Shown one piece after another: positions 1-8,585 of a stretch of DNA of 64,000 nucleotides. Location: positions 1-64,000 of the forward strand of contig DASXRQ010000130.1 of NCBI GenBank assembly GCA_036506495.1, given 5' to 3'. Position numbers and translations under genes: made by a program. The notes under the pieces are model-generated. The model was given only the letters and a program-made list of their open reading frames with translations, did not search any database and was not told where the DNA came from. Origin of the DNA: DASXRC01 sp036506495. GTDB lineage: Bacteria; Actinomycetota; Actinomycetes; Mycobacteriales; Micromonosporaceae. Within the stretch, counting starts at the first letter, position 1; the number at the start of each line of letters is the position of its first letter.

Positions 1-699
1 GTTCGGGTAATGCGTCGGGAAGTTGAACTCGGAGGAGAGCATCCGCACCGTCAGGCCCAGCTCGTGGATGGCCAGGCCGAACGACACCTGGTCGGTGTAG
101 AAGATCTCCCGACCGAGCAGTTCAGGACGGTCAAGCAACCAACGGTTCCACCGTGGCCAGGCCTCCCCGAGCGCGCGGAATGCCGGCTGCTCCAGGACGT
201 AGATACCTCCGTTGTAGTTGTGTACGTAGGTCGCCTCTTTGGTGTGGGTGGACAGCCCGAGGTCCGGATCGGAAAAGCCGGCGGCCATGAAAATCTGCCT
301 CCATCGCGCGTAGCGGGGCCTTCCCATGTCCACGCGCTTTGCCGCTACGGCCTCGCCGCCGGCGAACAAGGCGTCTATGCGACCCGCGAACACCAAGTCG
401 CAGTCGGTGAGAACCACCGTGCTGGCGTCCGCGAGCGCAAGACTGTCCAACTGTGCGAGCTTGTTGGAGTTTGGATGTCTTTCGTCGAACCGGCGGACGG
501 TGCGGACCTCAACCCCGAAGCCCCTGAGGTAGGAGAGCCGGTCCGTCGGTGTTCCCTCCACCACGTGAAGGATTATCTCGGCGAGGCCGCGCCCGGCCAC
601 GTGCCGTAGGGTCGTGAACCATGCCCACGCCTGGACGGTGAATCGGGCATGCTTGTCGACGACGCATGAGAAGCGAACGGACGGGCCCGACCGACGCAT
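1..699 (-). CDS. Glycosyltransferase-like protein, 3' end beyond the window
   Basis: The minus strand is open from an ATG at 699 to the window edge (233 codons, no stop reached). A G-rich Shine-Dalgarno (GGGGGGA) lies about 8 nt upstream. The N-terminus reads VRFSCVVDKHARFTVQAWAW and is followed by VLTDCDLVFAGRIDALF, a DxD-like sugar-nucleotide/metal motif. HNYNGGIYVLEQPAF and FYTDQVSFGLAI follow, a layout like GT-A glycosyltransferases that check a displayed sugar. Donor and acceptor cannot be told. The frame is also open upstream to an ATG at 758, a possible longer start. Coding quality is good although the gene sits among broken genes. Confidence 0.7.
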   Translation of the reverse strand, partial: MRRSGPSVRFSCVVDKHARFTVQAWAWFTTLRHVAGRGLAEIILHVVEGTPTDRLSYLRGFGVEVRTVRRFDERHPNSNKLAQLDSLALADASTVVLTDCDLVFAGRIDALFAGGEAVAAKRVDMGRPRYARWRQIFMAAGFSDPDLGLSTHTKEATYVHNYNGGIYVLEQPAFRALGEAWPRWNRWLLDRPELLGREIFYTDQVSFGLAIHELGLTVRMLSSEFNFPTHYPN

Positions 700-1115
700 C
701 AGCGAGTCCCCCCGGTCCACCCCTGGGCGGTGCGCGCCGGGCCGTCGATGAGGATCATCACGGTTCGGACGGTGCGTCGTGGTGTGGGTCTCCAGTACGC
801 GGCCGTTCACCTTGGACAGGGTCGTCTCCAACTCGTCGGGGTTCACCAACGTCCTCCCGGCATTCCAGCACTTCGGCTGCCGGTCTGGTGGCCCCCTTCG
901 CGATGCACGAGCCGTCGCGGATTCCAGGCGCCGGGGCAATGCCGGACGGCTCCCGCCTTCACCGTGAGCCCGATCGATCAGCTTGCATCCAGCTTTGCCC
1001 CGCAGCATTGCCACCGCAACGCCGCGGTCCTTCACCGTGGCCTCGCCGGTCGTGAGCCGGCGCCACGCCGGTGTAACCTATCGCTCCGGTCGCTGACCCG
1101 GGCCATGATCCGGTT
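700..1115. other. 416-bp stretch with no convincing gene
   Basis: Open frames here on both strands have poor composition (Arg/Pro-rich shadows). One minus-strand frame around 785-860 reads plausibly (VNPDELETTLSKVNGRVLE) but has no start. It is out of frame with the glycosyltransferase-like gene downstream, so it may be the decayed 5' part of that gene or of a lost neighbour. Confidence 0.4.
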
Positions 1116-1301
1116 GTGATCGATGAGGTGTGGGACGAGCGCGCGGCAGCTAGCCACGACGAGGACGCCGCTGACATGTACGCACCGGACGTCCTGGGTC
1201 CCACGGTTGACTTTCTTACTGGGCTGGCGCCGGACGGCCGAGTGCTGGAGTTCGCCATCGGAACGGGCCGGGTCACGATCCGCTGTGTGAACGTGGGTTG
1301 A
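1116..1301 (+). pseudogene. Truncated class I SAM-dependent methyltransferase (N-terminal fragment)
   Basis: From GTG 1116 the frame reads IDEVWDERAAASHDEDAADM and ends at PDGRVLEFAIGTGRV. This is the usual start of a class I methyltransferase through the SAM-binding motif I (ExxxGTGR). The normal continuation is lost: only about eight unrelated residues follow before the stop at 1301, giving 61 residues where about 240 are expected. No 3' half is visible downstream, because the next gene is a different methyltransferase on the other strand. The fragment fits with the other eroded genes between here and the tRNA cluster. Confidence 0.7.
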
Positions 1302-1369
1302 CCTTGGTGGGGATCGAGCAGTCGTGCCAATGGAGGACCTGTTGCGCGCCAAGCCCGCGGCCGGCGGAA

Positions 1370-2173
1370 TCAGCCAGTTGGCAGACCGTGGCCGACGACG
1401 ACCAGCAGGTGTTCGTCAACCCAGGAGACCTGTGGGCTTTGCACGCGGGCCAGGAACGTCGCGATGGACGCGCGCAGCTCGTCCGGCGTGTATAGGGAGA
1501 ACGTCGAGTAGTGGCGCCCTTCGGCCTGGGCTCTGAGCCGCTCGATCGTGCTCAAGCGCGGGTGCCTGAAGGTCTGCGTTGCGAACACCTCGAGCCCGTC
1601 GGTCCGCCTGACCGCATCGCGGAACGCGGCCTCGCTGTGCAGACGCTGCTCGTGGTCGGCAAAACCGGGAAAGTAGCGGCCCCAGATCGTTCGTGCGTTC
1701 TGCTCCGGGGTGCGGGTGTAGATGAAGAGCTGGCCATCCGGCTGCAGCACCCGGGCGACGGCGGCCAAGAAGCGAGCCAGGTCGAAATGGTGAACGCAGT
1801 TGAACGCGGTGACCAGATCGAGGCTCGCGGTTCGCACCGGCAGCTCCTCGGCGGTGGACAGCAGCGGCACCACCCCAACGGCGTGGCCGTGGGTGCCGGC
1901 CCTGAGTTCTGCCAGCATGGCCGCTGACACGTCGCTCGCAACCAGCAGCGAGCCGTCCGGCAGCAGCCTGCGCAGCAGCCGGGAGTAGCGTCCCGTCCCG
2001 CAGCCGACATCCAGGCCGGTAACGGGGCGATCAGGCAGAAGCTGGCGGATCCGCTGCACGGGCGCTGTGTCGGTGGTGCGCAGCGATTCGTAAACGCCGG
2101 CTACCCGTGCAAAATGGTCGCCCACAGTCACCTCCGACACCTCCCCGGCGCTGGGTCTGTTGGCGACCATCAT
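1370..2173 (-). CDS. Class I SAM-dependent methyltransferase
   Basis: This 267-residue protein is a Methyltransf_11/25-type enzyme. Motif I is LDVGCGTGRYSRLLR near residue 54. An acidic motif II (ASDVSAAML), the post-motif AEELPVRTASLDLVTAFNCVHH and motif III (RVLQPDGQLFIYTR) follow in normal order. The C-terminal half (ARTIWGRYFPGF, then YTPDELRASI) resembles small-molecule methyltransferases, not RNA methylases, but the substrate cannot be inferred. The start is one of two adjacent ATGs (2173/2170). The gene is complete and has no operon partner; it lies between two broken genes, so it may be recent accessory cargo. Confidence 0.85.
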   Translation of the reverse strand: MMVANRPSAGEVSEVTVGDHFARVAGVYESLRTTDTAPVQRIRQLLPDRPVTGLDVGCGTGRYSRLLRRLLPDGSLLVASDVSAAMLAELRAGTHGHAVGVVPLLSTAEELPVRTASLDLVTAFNCVHHFDLARFLAAVARVLQPDGQLFIYTRTPEQNARTIWGRYFPGFADHEQRLHSEAAFRDAVRRTDGLEVFATQTFRHPRLSTIERLRAQAEGRHYSTFSLYTPDELRASIATFLARVQSPQVSWVDEHLLVVVGHGLPTG

Positions 2174-2208
2174 GCGCGCGCCTTGCTCAGTTCACACACT
2201 GTTGACCC

Positions 2209-2679
2209 AGAGGCGATACGGCTCGATGCTCGGCTTTGCTTGAGCTGTTCGACCAGTACCGGGCCGGCATATCGTTCGAGCAGGCGTTCGCGGACCGCCT
2301 CGGAGTTGCTCCGCCCGAAGAAATCAACACGTCGCACGTGCTCACCATCGTCGCCAGCGACATGGACCCGGCCACTGAGCGGATCATCGCCTACCTCGCT
2401 GGCTACTAGGTGCCGATCAATGTCGCAATGTTTCGGTACTTCGTCGACGGCGAGCGGGCATACCTTGCCCGTACCTGGCTGCTTCCGACGACCCAGACCT
2501 CCGACGCGGGTGGCCCTCGCCGCAAGGGCGGCAAGGAACCGTGGAACGGGCAGGACTGGTACGTCTCCTTCGGTGAGGGGTCAGGCATCCGCTCCTGGGA
2601 CGATGCCCTTAGTTCGGGGATCAGCTGGCAATCGCGGTCATCGACGGGCCGACGACATCGAGACCCGTCCCTGAGATAG
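2209..2679 (+). pseudogene. Broken NucS/DUF91-like nuclease-family gene, in-frame stop and truncated ends
   Basis: One reading frame runs through this stretch. It reads FEQAFADRLGVAPPEEIN, then SHVLTIVASDMDPATERI, and reaches a TAG at 2407-2409. It continues in the same frame as VPINVAMFRYFVDGERAYLARTWLL, then PWNGQDWYVSFGEG and IRSWDDAL. These are recognisable middle segments of a family with an N-terminal PD-(D/E)XK endonuclease-like domain, recalled from memory. The catalytic N-terminus is missing: the frame is closed at 2203. The C-terminus degenerates after about 2615. An internal nonsense codon plus loss of both ends marks a pseudogene. Confidence 0.65.
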
Positions 2680-2680
2680 C

Positions 2681-2700
2681 GAAACGCCCACCGGCGTTTC
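2681..2700 (-). terminator. Hairpin downstream of the tRNA cluster
   Basis: There is a perfect 8-bp stem, GAAACGCC / GGCGTTTC, with a 4-nt loop. It lies 37 nt past the 3' end of tRNA-Phe in the direction of transcription. There is no long U tract, as is common in actinobacteria. It is probably the terminator of the tRNA transcript. Confidence 0.6.
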
Positions 2701-2737
2701 CGCTGGCAGGCGTCTCATAGCCCGGCGAAAAGCTATG

Positions 2738-2811
2738 TGGCCAGGGGCGGGGTCGAACCGCCGACCTTCCGATTTTCAGTCGGACGCTCGTACCAACTGA
2801 GCTACCTGGCC
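2738..2811 (-). tRNA. tRNA-Phe (GAA)
   Basis: The minus strand folds as a cloverleaf with acceptor stem GGCCAGG/CCTGGCC, D-arm GCTCAGTTGGTA, anticodon loop CTGAAAA (anticodon GAA) and T-arm GGTTCGACC. CCA is not encoded. It is the last gene of a three-tRNA cluster. Confidence 0.95.
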
Positions 2812-2823
2812 GGGTCGTGCTAG

Positions 2824-2897
2824 CGGTCCTGACGGGACTTGAACCCGCGACCTCCGCCTTGACAGGGCGGCGAGCACTCCAACTGCTCCACAGGACC
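2824..2897 (-). tRNA. tRNA-Asp (GTC)
   Basis: Acceptor GGTCCTG/CAGGACC, anticodon loop CTGTCAA (anticodon GTC), T-arm GGGTTCAAGTCCC. It lies 12 bp upstream of tRNA-Phe in the same orientation. CCA is not encoded. Confidence 0.95.
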
Positions 2898-2925
2898 TTG
2901 TGTGCCGGCTGGGCCGGGTGTGACG

Positions 2926-2998
2926 TGCCCCCAACGGGATTCGAACCCGTGCTACCGCCTTGAAAGGGCGGCGTCCTGGGCCGCTAGACGATGGGGGC
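2926..2998 (-). tRNA. tRNA-Glu (TTC)
   Basis: Acceptor GCCCCCA/TGGGGGC, anticodon loop CTTTCAA (anticodon TTC), T-arm GGGTTCGAATCCC. It is the first gene of the Glu-Asp-Phe cluster, an order often seen in actinobacteria. Confidence 0.95.
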
Positions 2999-3131
2999 GG
3001 CTCCGCCATCATCGCACACGGACGATCGAGGCGGCTGAGCTCCCACCCGGCCCCGCCGGAGGCCTGGCAAGCATACGCGAAGCCCGTCGGCGGGGCCAAA
3101 ACCACCCGTCCCAGGCGGAGGCGGTGCAAGA

Positions 3132-3908
3132 TCAAGGCAGCATCGGGACGAAGTGGAACCGGCCGCGGAGCTGCGTCAGCAGGCTCCGGCAGGCGGCCAG
3201 CGTCTGCGTGCGATCGCCGCCGCCGTCGTGCAGCAGCACGATCGATCCAGGGCGTACGCCGGTGAGCACCCGCTGCTGGATGGTCCGCGCCGGGGGCTTC
3301 TCCCAGTCACGCGGGTCCACGTCCCAGCCGAGCGGGATCATGCCCAGCGCGCGGACGATCGTGACCACGGCCGGCGTCCACCGCCCGCCCGGCTGCCGGA
3401 AGAACGCGATCTTCGCGCCGGGCACCGCCTTCCTGATCTCCGCGTTCGTGCGGACCAGGTCTGCCCGGATGGCGGCGGCCGGGCGACCGCCGAGTTTGAC
3501 ATCGTGGATCCAGCTGTGGTTGCACAGCACGTGGCCCTCTCGGACGATCCGCGCCACCAGCGCCGGGTACTTGTGTACCTGGGCGCCCACCAGGCAGAAC
3601 GTGGCCTTCACGCGGTTCGCGCGGAGGAGGTCGAGGACCTTGGGGGTCCACGTCGGGCTGGGCCCGTCGTCGAACGTCAGCGCGATGTCCGCCGACCCGG
3701 TGACCCTCTGCACACCGAGGGCGTCCTGCCGTGAGCCGGCCCGCCCGGAACCCGCCGGACCGCCCGGTCGGGCGGTGACCGTGGGCGACGGATGAGCGGC
3801 GACGATGTCGCGGTGCTGCCAGGTGCCGGCGACCCGTACGCCCATGAGCAGCGCCGCGACCAGCGCACCGACCGCCAGCGCGGTGGCGGGTACGCCAGGT
3901 CGCCTCAT
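3132..3908 (-). CDS. Membrane-anchored or secreted polysaccharide deacetylase (NodB domain)
   Basis: 258 residues. An N-terminal hydrophobic segment (residues 8-28) anchors or exports the protein, followed by a Pro/Gly-rich linker. The NodB deacetylase domain starts near residue 73. It carries TFDDGP (78-83), whose Asp pair supplies the base and a metal ligand, and HSWIHD (131-136) with the two metal His. RQPGGRW (171-177) and LLHDGG (225-230) complete the carbohydrate esterase family 4 motif set. The probable substrate is N-acetylated cell-wall sugar (peptidoglycan or an envelope polymer). The stop lies 134 bp downstream of the tRNA-Glu 5' end; transcription is separate. Confidence 0.9.
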   Translation of the reverse strand: MRRPGVPATALAVGALVAALLMGVRVAGTWQHRDIVAAHPSPTVTARPGGPAGSGRAGSRQDALGVQRVTGSADIALTFDDGPSPTWTPKVLDLLRANRVKATFCLVGAQVHKYPALVARIVREGHVLCNHSWIHDVKLGGRPAAAIRADLVRTNAEIRKAVPGAKIAFFRQPGGRWTPAVVTIVRALGMIPLGWDVDPRDWEKPPARTIQQRVLTGVRPGSIVLLHDGGGDRTQTLAACRSLLTQLRGRFHFVPMLP

Positions 3909-4006
3909 CGGCAGAACGCTCCCGGGGGATAGGAAACGGGCCGCCTCACGCTAACGAAATCCGGCACCAAGCAGAAGGCCGCGACACGCGGGAGGCCGAC
4001 AACGCG

Positions 4007-4552
4007 TCAGTGGGGCGCGCCGCCGTCCGGCAGCTGGGCGAGGACGCCCGCGAGCCACGGTGCGTACGAGTCCGGGTCGGCGGCTAGCGCTCGACGCAGC
4101 TCGTCCGGAGCTATCCAGCGCAGCTCGGCGACCTCCATCGGGTCCGGGTCGAATGCCGGGGCGGCGCCGACCCTGCCGAGCAGGACGTGGTCGTACTCGT
4201 GCTCGACGAGGCCCGAGGTCGGGTCGGAGGCACGGTAGGCGTACACCCCGAGCTCGGTGAGCGGGACCGAGCGCAACCCGATCTCCTCGGCCAACCGCCG
4301 TCCGGCCGCGGTCGCCAGCGCCTCGCCCGGCGCGGGGTGCCCGCAGCATGCGTTCGCCCACCGGAGCGGGAACCGGGTCTTCTCGGCCGACCGGCGCTGG
4401 AGCAGCGTCCGCCCCTCCGAGTCGACGAGCAGGACGGAGAACGCCCGGTGCAGCCGACCCGGCTCACCGTGTGCCTCGGCGACCGTGCAGGCACCGACGG
4501 GCCGGCCATCCGGGTCGACCAGCTCGACGAGGTGACCCTCGCGGGCCGTCAT
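4007..4552 (-). CDS. idi: Isopentenyl-diphosphate delta-isomerase, type 1 (Nudix)
   Basis: 181 residues, normal for the family. It interconverts IPP and DMAPP. AEAHGEPGRLHRAFSV (residues 25-40) gives metal-binding His residues. NACCGHP (68-72) carries the catalytic Cys. The degenerate Nudix helix RRLAEEIG (85-92) and EHEYDHV (118-124) with metal and catalytic Glu residues follow. The ATG overlaps the crtI stop as ATGA (4549-4552), so the two are translationally coupled. Coupling to a phytoene desaturase points to precursor supply for carotenoids, although no crtE or crtB lies in the window. Confidence 0.95.
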   Translation of the reverse strand: MTAREGHLVELVDPDGRPVGACTVAEAHGEPGRLHRAFSVLLVDSEGRTLLQRRSAEKTRFPLRWANACCGHPAPGEALATAAGRRLAEEIGLRSVPLTELGVYAYRASDPTSGLVEHEYDHVLLGRVGAAPAFDPDPMEVAELRWIAPDELRRALAADPDSYAPWLAGVLAQLPDGGAPH

Positions 4553-6036
4553 CGGGTCGCCCCCGTGACGCGCTGGGCCGCCAGCTTGCCCGAGATCAGC
4601 ACCATTGGTACGCCGACGCCCGGCCGGGTGCCCGATCCGACGTAGACCACATTGGACGCTCCCTTATGGAGGTTGTTCGGCCGGAACGGGCCGGTCTGCC
4701 ACATGGTGTGCGCGGCGGCGAACGGGGTGCCGGCGGCCATGCCGGCCGCGGCCCAGTCGGCCGGTGTGACCAACCGCGCGACCTCGATGCCGTCGCTGAA
4801 GCCGTGGTAGCCGCGCTTCTCCAACGTTGCGACGAGCGCATCGGCGTATCGGCCGGCCAGGTCACCGCGCCAGTCGAGCGGTGCCCGATCGAGGTTCGGC
4901 GTCGGCGCCAACACGTAGTAGGTGTGGCGGCCCGCCGGTGCGATCGACGGGTCATCCCTGCTGGGGTTGCTGACCAGCAGGGACGGGTCGCTCATCAGCC
5001 GACCGCGCCGGATGACCTCGTGGAAGGTGCGCCGCCACGATCGTCCGAAGTGGACATTGTGATGGGCGATCCGGGTGTACGCCCGGCTCGAGCCCACGTG
5101 CAGCACCACGCACGACGGCGAGAAGCGCAGCCGGCGGGCCGGATGCCGACCCGGCGGCAGGAGCTCGCGGGCGGCGACCGGTAGGTCCGGGTTGAGCACC
5201 ACCACGTCCGCCGGAATGCGCTCACCGTCGGTGGTGAGGACGCCGATCGCTCGCCCACCCGCGGTCTCCACTCTGGACACCTCGGCGCCGTACCGCAGCC
5301 GTACGCCGTGCTTCTCCGCCGCGCCGGCCAGCGCGCGCGGCACCGCGTGGACGCCGCCGCGGGGGAAGTAGACACCGGCGACGGTGTCCAGGTAGGCGAT
5401 GACGGCGTACAGCGCGCGGGCGTCGTGCGGTGCCACGCCGGCGTACATCGCCTGGAACGAGAAGATGCGACGCGTACGCGGATCGGCGAAGAACTGGTCG
5501 ACCTTCGTTTGCAGCCGACGGAAGCCACCCGCGGCGCCCAGGCGCAGCAGGTTCGCGGTGACCAGGTCGATCGGGGAGTCGAAGTTGCGCTCGATGAAAT
5601 CGGCGCGCTCCAGCCGCCATAACCGCCGCGTGTACTCCACGAACCGTAGGTAACCGGTGGCCTCCCGGGAACCGCACACGCGCGAGATCTCCGCCGCCAT
5701 CCGGGCGGGGTCGGCGTGCACGTCGAGCGTCGACCCGTCCGGGTAGTGCGCACGGTACGCCGGGTCCAGCGGCGCGATGTCGAGCCAGGCGGACAGCTCC
5801 TCGCCGACCGCGCCGAGCGCCTCGGCGATCAGGTCCGGCATCGTGAGCACGGTGGGGCCGGTGTCGAACTCGTACCCGTCGATGGTCAGCCGGCCGCACC
5901 GCCCGCCCGGAGCAGACTCGCGCTCGAGCACGGTCACCTGGCGGCCGGCCCCGGCCAGATGCAGGGCGCAGGCGAGGCCGCCCAGCCCCGCGCCGACGAT
6001 GACCACGCGGTCGGTCGGTCCGCTCACCGTGCGCAC
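4549..6036 (-). CDS. crtI: Phytoene desaturase family FAD-dependent oxidoreductase
   Basis: 495 residues, usual CrtI size. It desaturates phytoene toward lycopene using FAD. The N-terminal dinucleotide fold VIVGAGLGGLACALHLA (residues 12-28) and APGGRCGRLTIDGYEFDTGP are characteristic of CrtI. The C-terminal signature VYVGSGTRPGVGVPMVLISG is also present. The start is GTG 6036, with GTG 6027 possible. The gene is the upstream member of a two-gene unit with idi. The number of desaturation steps cannot be predicted from sequence. Confidence 0.93.
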   Translation of the reverse strand: MRTVSGPTDRVVIVGAGLGGLACALHLAGAGRQVTVLERESAPGGRCGRLTIDGYEFDTGPTVLTMPDLIAEALGAVGEELSAWLDIAPLDPAYRAHYPDGSTLDVHADPARMAAEISRVCGSREATGYLRFVEYTRRLWRLERADFIERNFDSPIDLVTANLLRLGAAGGFRRLQTKVDQFFADPRTRRIFSFQAMYAGVAPHDARALYAVIAYLDTVAGVYFPRGGVHAVPRALAGAAEKHGVRLRYGAEVSRVETAGGRAIGVLTTDGERIPADVVVLNPDLPVAARELLPPGRHPARRLRFSPSCVVLHVGSSRAYTRIAHHNVHFGRSWRRTFHEVIRRGRLMSDPSLLVSNPSRDDPSIAPAGRHTYYVLAPTPNLDRAPLDWRGDLAGRYADALVATLEKRGYHGFSDGIEVARLVTPADWAAAGMAAGTPFAAAHTMWQTGPFRPNNLHKGASNVVYVGSGTRPGVGVPMVLISGKLAAQRVTGATR

Positions 6037-6083
6037 GACCGCCAGCGTAGCGGTGCGGCGATCACTGGCGGTCGCCCAGCGCG

Positions 6084-8501
6084 TCAGGGCTGGCCGGGAC
6101 CGGTGCCGGGCCCTTCGCCGCCACCGGCCTGTGACTGCGACTTGAGCTGGATGGTGCGCGCCACCAGCACGAGCTCCGAGAGGTGGTCACCGGCGATGCC
6201 CACGCCGGGCGGGCGTGGCCGGAACCCGGGCAGCCCGGTTAGGCCCGTGCTGCCATCGATCGCGCGCAGCGTCAGCGGAGTACCCGGACGGACCACGAGC
6301 CGGATGTCAATGCCACCCGCCGGCGGAGCATGGAACAGCACCCCGAACCGGCTGCGCTGCGCCGTCGACACCTCCCGACCGGCGATCACCGCGCGAACAA
6401 CCGGTGAGCCCTCCACGCGCAGGTACGCCAGGCGCACGGGCCGCTGTGGGATCAGCCGGAGCCAGAGTGCCCGCTCGCCACCGCTCGTGGCGTCCGAAAC
6501 GACCGTGACCCGCGGCGGCGGCAGGTCGGCGGTCGTCGCCGGGCCGGTGGCCAGGCGGCCCTCCAGGATGGGGTACGCGTCCGCGAGGCTTTCCCGCCCG
6601 TGTACGTACTGCTTGGTCCAGGCGTCCGGCACATTCTCTTTGCTGACCCAGTGTGCCTCACCGGTGTCGGCGTCCATGACGTACATCAACTGCGACGGCA
6701 TCGGGTGCCGAGCGTCGAACCGGTCGGTCGCCAGGCCGGCCGTGACGCACCCGATCGCGAGGAGGCCGCACGCCGCGGCGGGCAACGAGGCCGCCAGGCT
6801 CCGCCGCCGGCGGCCGGTCTGGGCCGGTGCGCCGTCGGGGAGCCGTCGGGTCCGGGCCGCCCCGGAAGGGGTGAACAGCAGGTCCAGCACCGGCAGCAGA
6901 GCGAGCCCCAGCAGAACCACGAACAGGGCCGGCGCGCCGCCGGCAGCGAGGCCGAGCGCGGGGAAGAACAGCGCGACGGTCGGAGCGAGCACGACGATGG
7001 CGACCGCCCCGCCGGCCACCAGGACGCTCAGCGCGGCGATGGGCGGGCGGACCGGCAGCGCACCGGCGAGGGCCGCGGCCCCGAACAGCGCGGGCAGGGC
7101 GGTCAGGTAGGACCCACCCGGGGCGACCGCCGCGAGCACCACGCCGAGCAGGGCGAGCCAGCCCAGCCCGCCGAGCGCGAGCGTCACCGGACCGAGTCGA
7201 CGTCGCAGCAACGCGTACCACCCGAGGAGGACCGTCGCGCAGAGGGCGACCACCGCCCACCGGTACCACCCCGGTCGCCACGGATCGATCATCTCGGCGT
7301 ACCCGGGGCGGGCCGCGACGAGCGCCACCCAGAGGAGTTGCGCGACGACCGGCGCCACGACGAGCGGAACCAGCGTCAGGCCGAGCCCGGCCGTGGCGCC
7401 CGTCCAGCGGACCTCACCGCGGCGCCGGGCGAGCCAGGCCACCGCGGCGACCGCGAGCACGGCGAGGATCGCGAGCGGCCACACGAGCCAGCCGGGATAC
7501 CGCACGAGCATCCCGAGCGCCGGAAAGTACGTGTCGTCGTGCCCGGCCGGCCGGGCGAGGGTCGAGAGGTCGGCGCCGGCAAGCGCGCGCACGAGCGCCA
7601 GCGCCGCGTCGCCGTGGTGCTGCAGGCTGCGCCGGTCCAGTCTGGACGGCGTGTCCTGCGGCGTGTGGTACGCGGCGACGCCGTCGATGAACGCCGAGTT
7701 CAACCCGGTGAAGCGCGGGTCCTCGCGGAAGCGGGTGAAGTCGGTGTCGGTGGGCAGCATCCGGTAGACCTCGACCGCGAAGCTGGTGGCGACGGGGCGC
7801 GGGACCTGGGCGTACGCCTTCGCGAGGCTGGCATTGCCGCGCGAGGTCTCGAACATGATCGCGGGGCCCCGGGTCCCGCGGGCCTCGAAGTTCAGCGCGA
7901 CGCCGCCCTGCGTCGCGAGCGGGTTCTGCTTGACGAACGCCTCGGCCCCGCACAGGCAGGCCTCCTCGGCGTCGGTGAACAGCGCGACCACGTCGTTGCG
8001 CGGCGGCGGACCGGCGGCCAGCGCGCGCATGGTCTCGAGCACGGTCGCGACGCCGGCGCCGTCGTCGCTGCCGCCGGGCCCGACCTGGACCGAGTCGTAG
8101 TGTGCGACGAGGAATACCCGGCCGGTCGGCTCGGTGCCGTCGATCATGCCGATCACGTTCTTGACCTGGGCCGCGGCCACCGCCTCCGCGTCCTTGGTGT
8201 CAAGCCCGGTCGCGTGCTGGGCCTGGACCGAGACGCCGGCCTCGGTCAGGGCCCCCACGAGGTACCTGGACACCTGGTCGCTGGCCGGGCTGCCAGCCAC
8301 ATGCGTCTGCGCGCCGATGGTCCGCACATGGGCGTATGCCCGGCCGGCGCTGAACTCGTCCGCTGGCGCGTTGGCGCGGCGGGCGGCCGGGGGCGACACC
8401 GCGGCCAGCGCGAGTGCGGCCAGGCCCGCGAGGGCGGCGACGGCGGCGCCGGCGGCGGCGAGCCGCCGCCGGCGCTCGGCGAACACCACCATGCCAGACA
8501 T
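6084..8501 (-). CDS. Membrane-bound M28 family zinc aminopeptidase with a multi-TM C-terminal half
   Basis: From ATG 8501 the protein is 805 residues. Residues 13-37 form a transmembrane anchor. The M28 catalytic domain follows: VAHYDS (His134), GGSDDGAG with the bridging Asp, TDAEEACLCGAE with the catalytic and metal Glu pair (179-180), and AAYHTPQDTP with the last His ligand. From about residue 310 there are roughly eight hydrophobic helices, then a 170-residue C-terminal extracytoplasmic domain. This resembles ER aminopeptidase/Fxna-like architecture. The function is probably peptide hydrolysis outside the membrane. The open frame extends far upstream of 8501 only as an antisense shadow of the plus-strand gene there. 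Confidence 0.88.
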   Translation of the reverse strand: MSGMVVFAERRRRLAAAGAAVAALAGLAALALAAVSPPAARRANAPADEFSAGRAYAHVRTIGAQTHVAGSPASDQVSRYLVGALTEAGVSVQAQHATGLDTKDAEAVAAAQVKNVIGMIDGTEPTGRVFLVAHYDSVQVGPGGSDDGAGVATVLETMRALAAGPPPRNDVVALFTDAEEACLCGAEAFVKQNPLATQGGVALNFEARGTRGPAIMFETSRGNASLAKAYAQVPRPVATSFAVEVYRMLPTDTDFTRFREDPRFTGLNSAFIDGVAAYHTPQDTPSRLDRRSLQHHGDAALALVRALAGADLSTLARPAGHDDTYFPALGMLVRYPGWLVWPLAILAVLAVAAVAWLARRRGEVRWTGATAGLGLTLVPLVVAPVVAQLLWVALVAARPGYAEMIDPWRPGWYRWAVVALCATVLLGWYALLRRRLGPVTLALGGLGWLALLGVVLAAVAPGGSYLTALPALFGAAALAGALPVRPPIAALSVLVAGGAVAIVVLAPTVALFFPALGLAAGGAPALFVVLLGLALLPVLDLLFTPSGAARTRRLPDGAPAQTGRRRRSLAASLPAAACGLLAIGCVTAGLATDRFDARHPMPSQLMYVMDADTGEAHWVSKENVPDAWTKQYVHGRESLADAYPILEGRLATGPATTADLPPPRVTVVSDATSGGERALWLRLIPQRPVRLAYLRVEGSPVVRAVIAGREVSTAQRSRFGVLFHAPPAGGIDIRLVVRPGTPLTLRAIDGSTGLTGLPGFRPRPPGVGIAGDHLSELVLVARTIQLKSQSQAGGGEGPGTGPGQP

Positions 8502-8585
8502 CGTCGCCGATCCCGGGGCGGGCGACCGTACGAGCGCGGAGAATCGGCGTCCCGGGTCCGCCGGTGCGATGGCATGCTGGGCTTC

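Noticed and set aside
10..609. 199-codon plus-strand open frame at the left edge
   Set aside because: It is antisense to the glycosyltransferase-like gene, whose minus-strand frame has recognisable motifs and a ribosome site.
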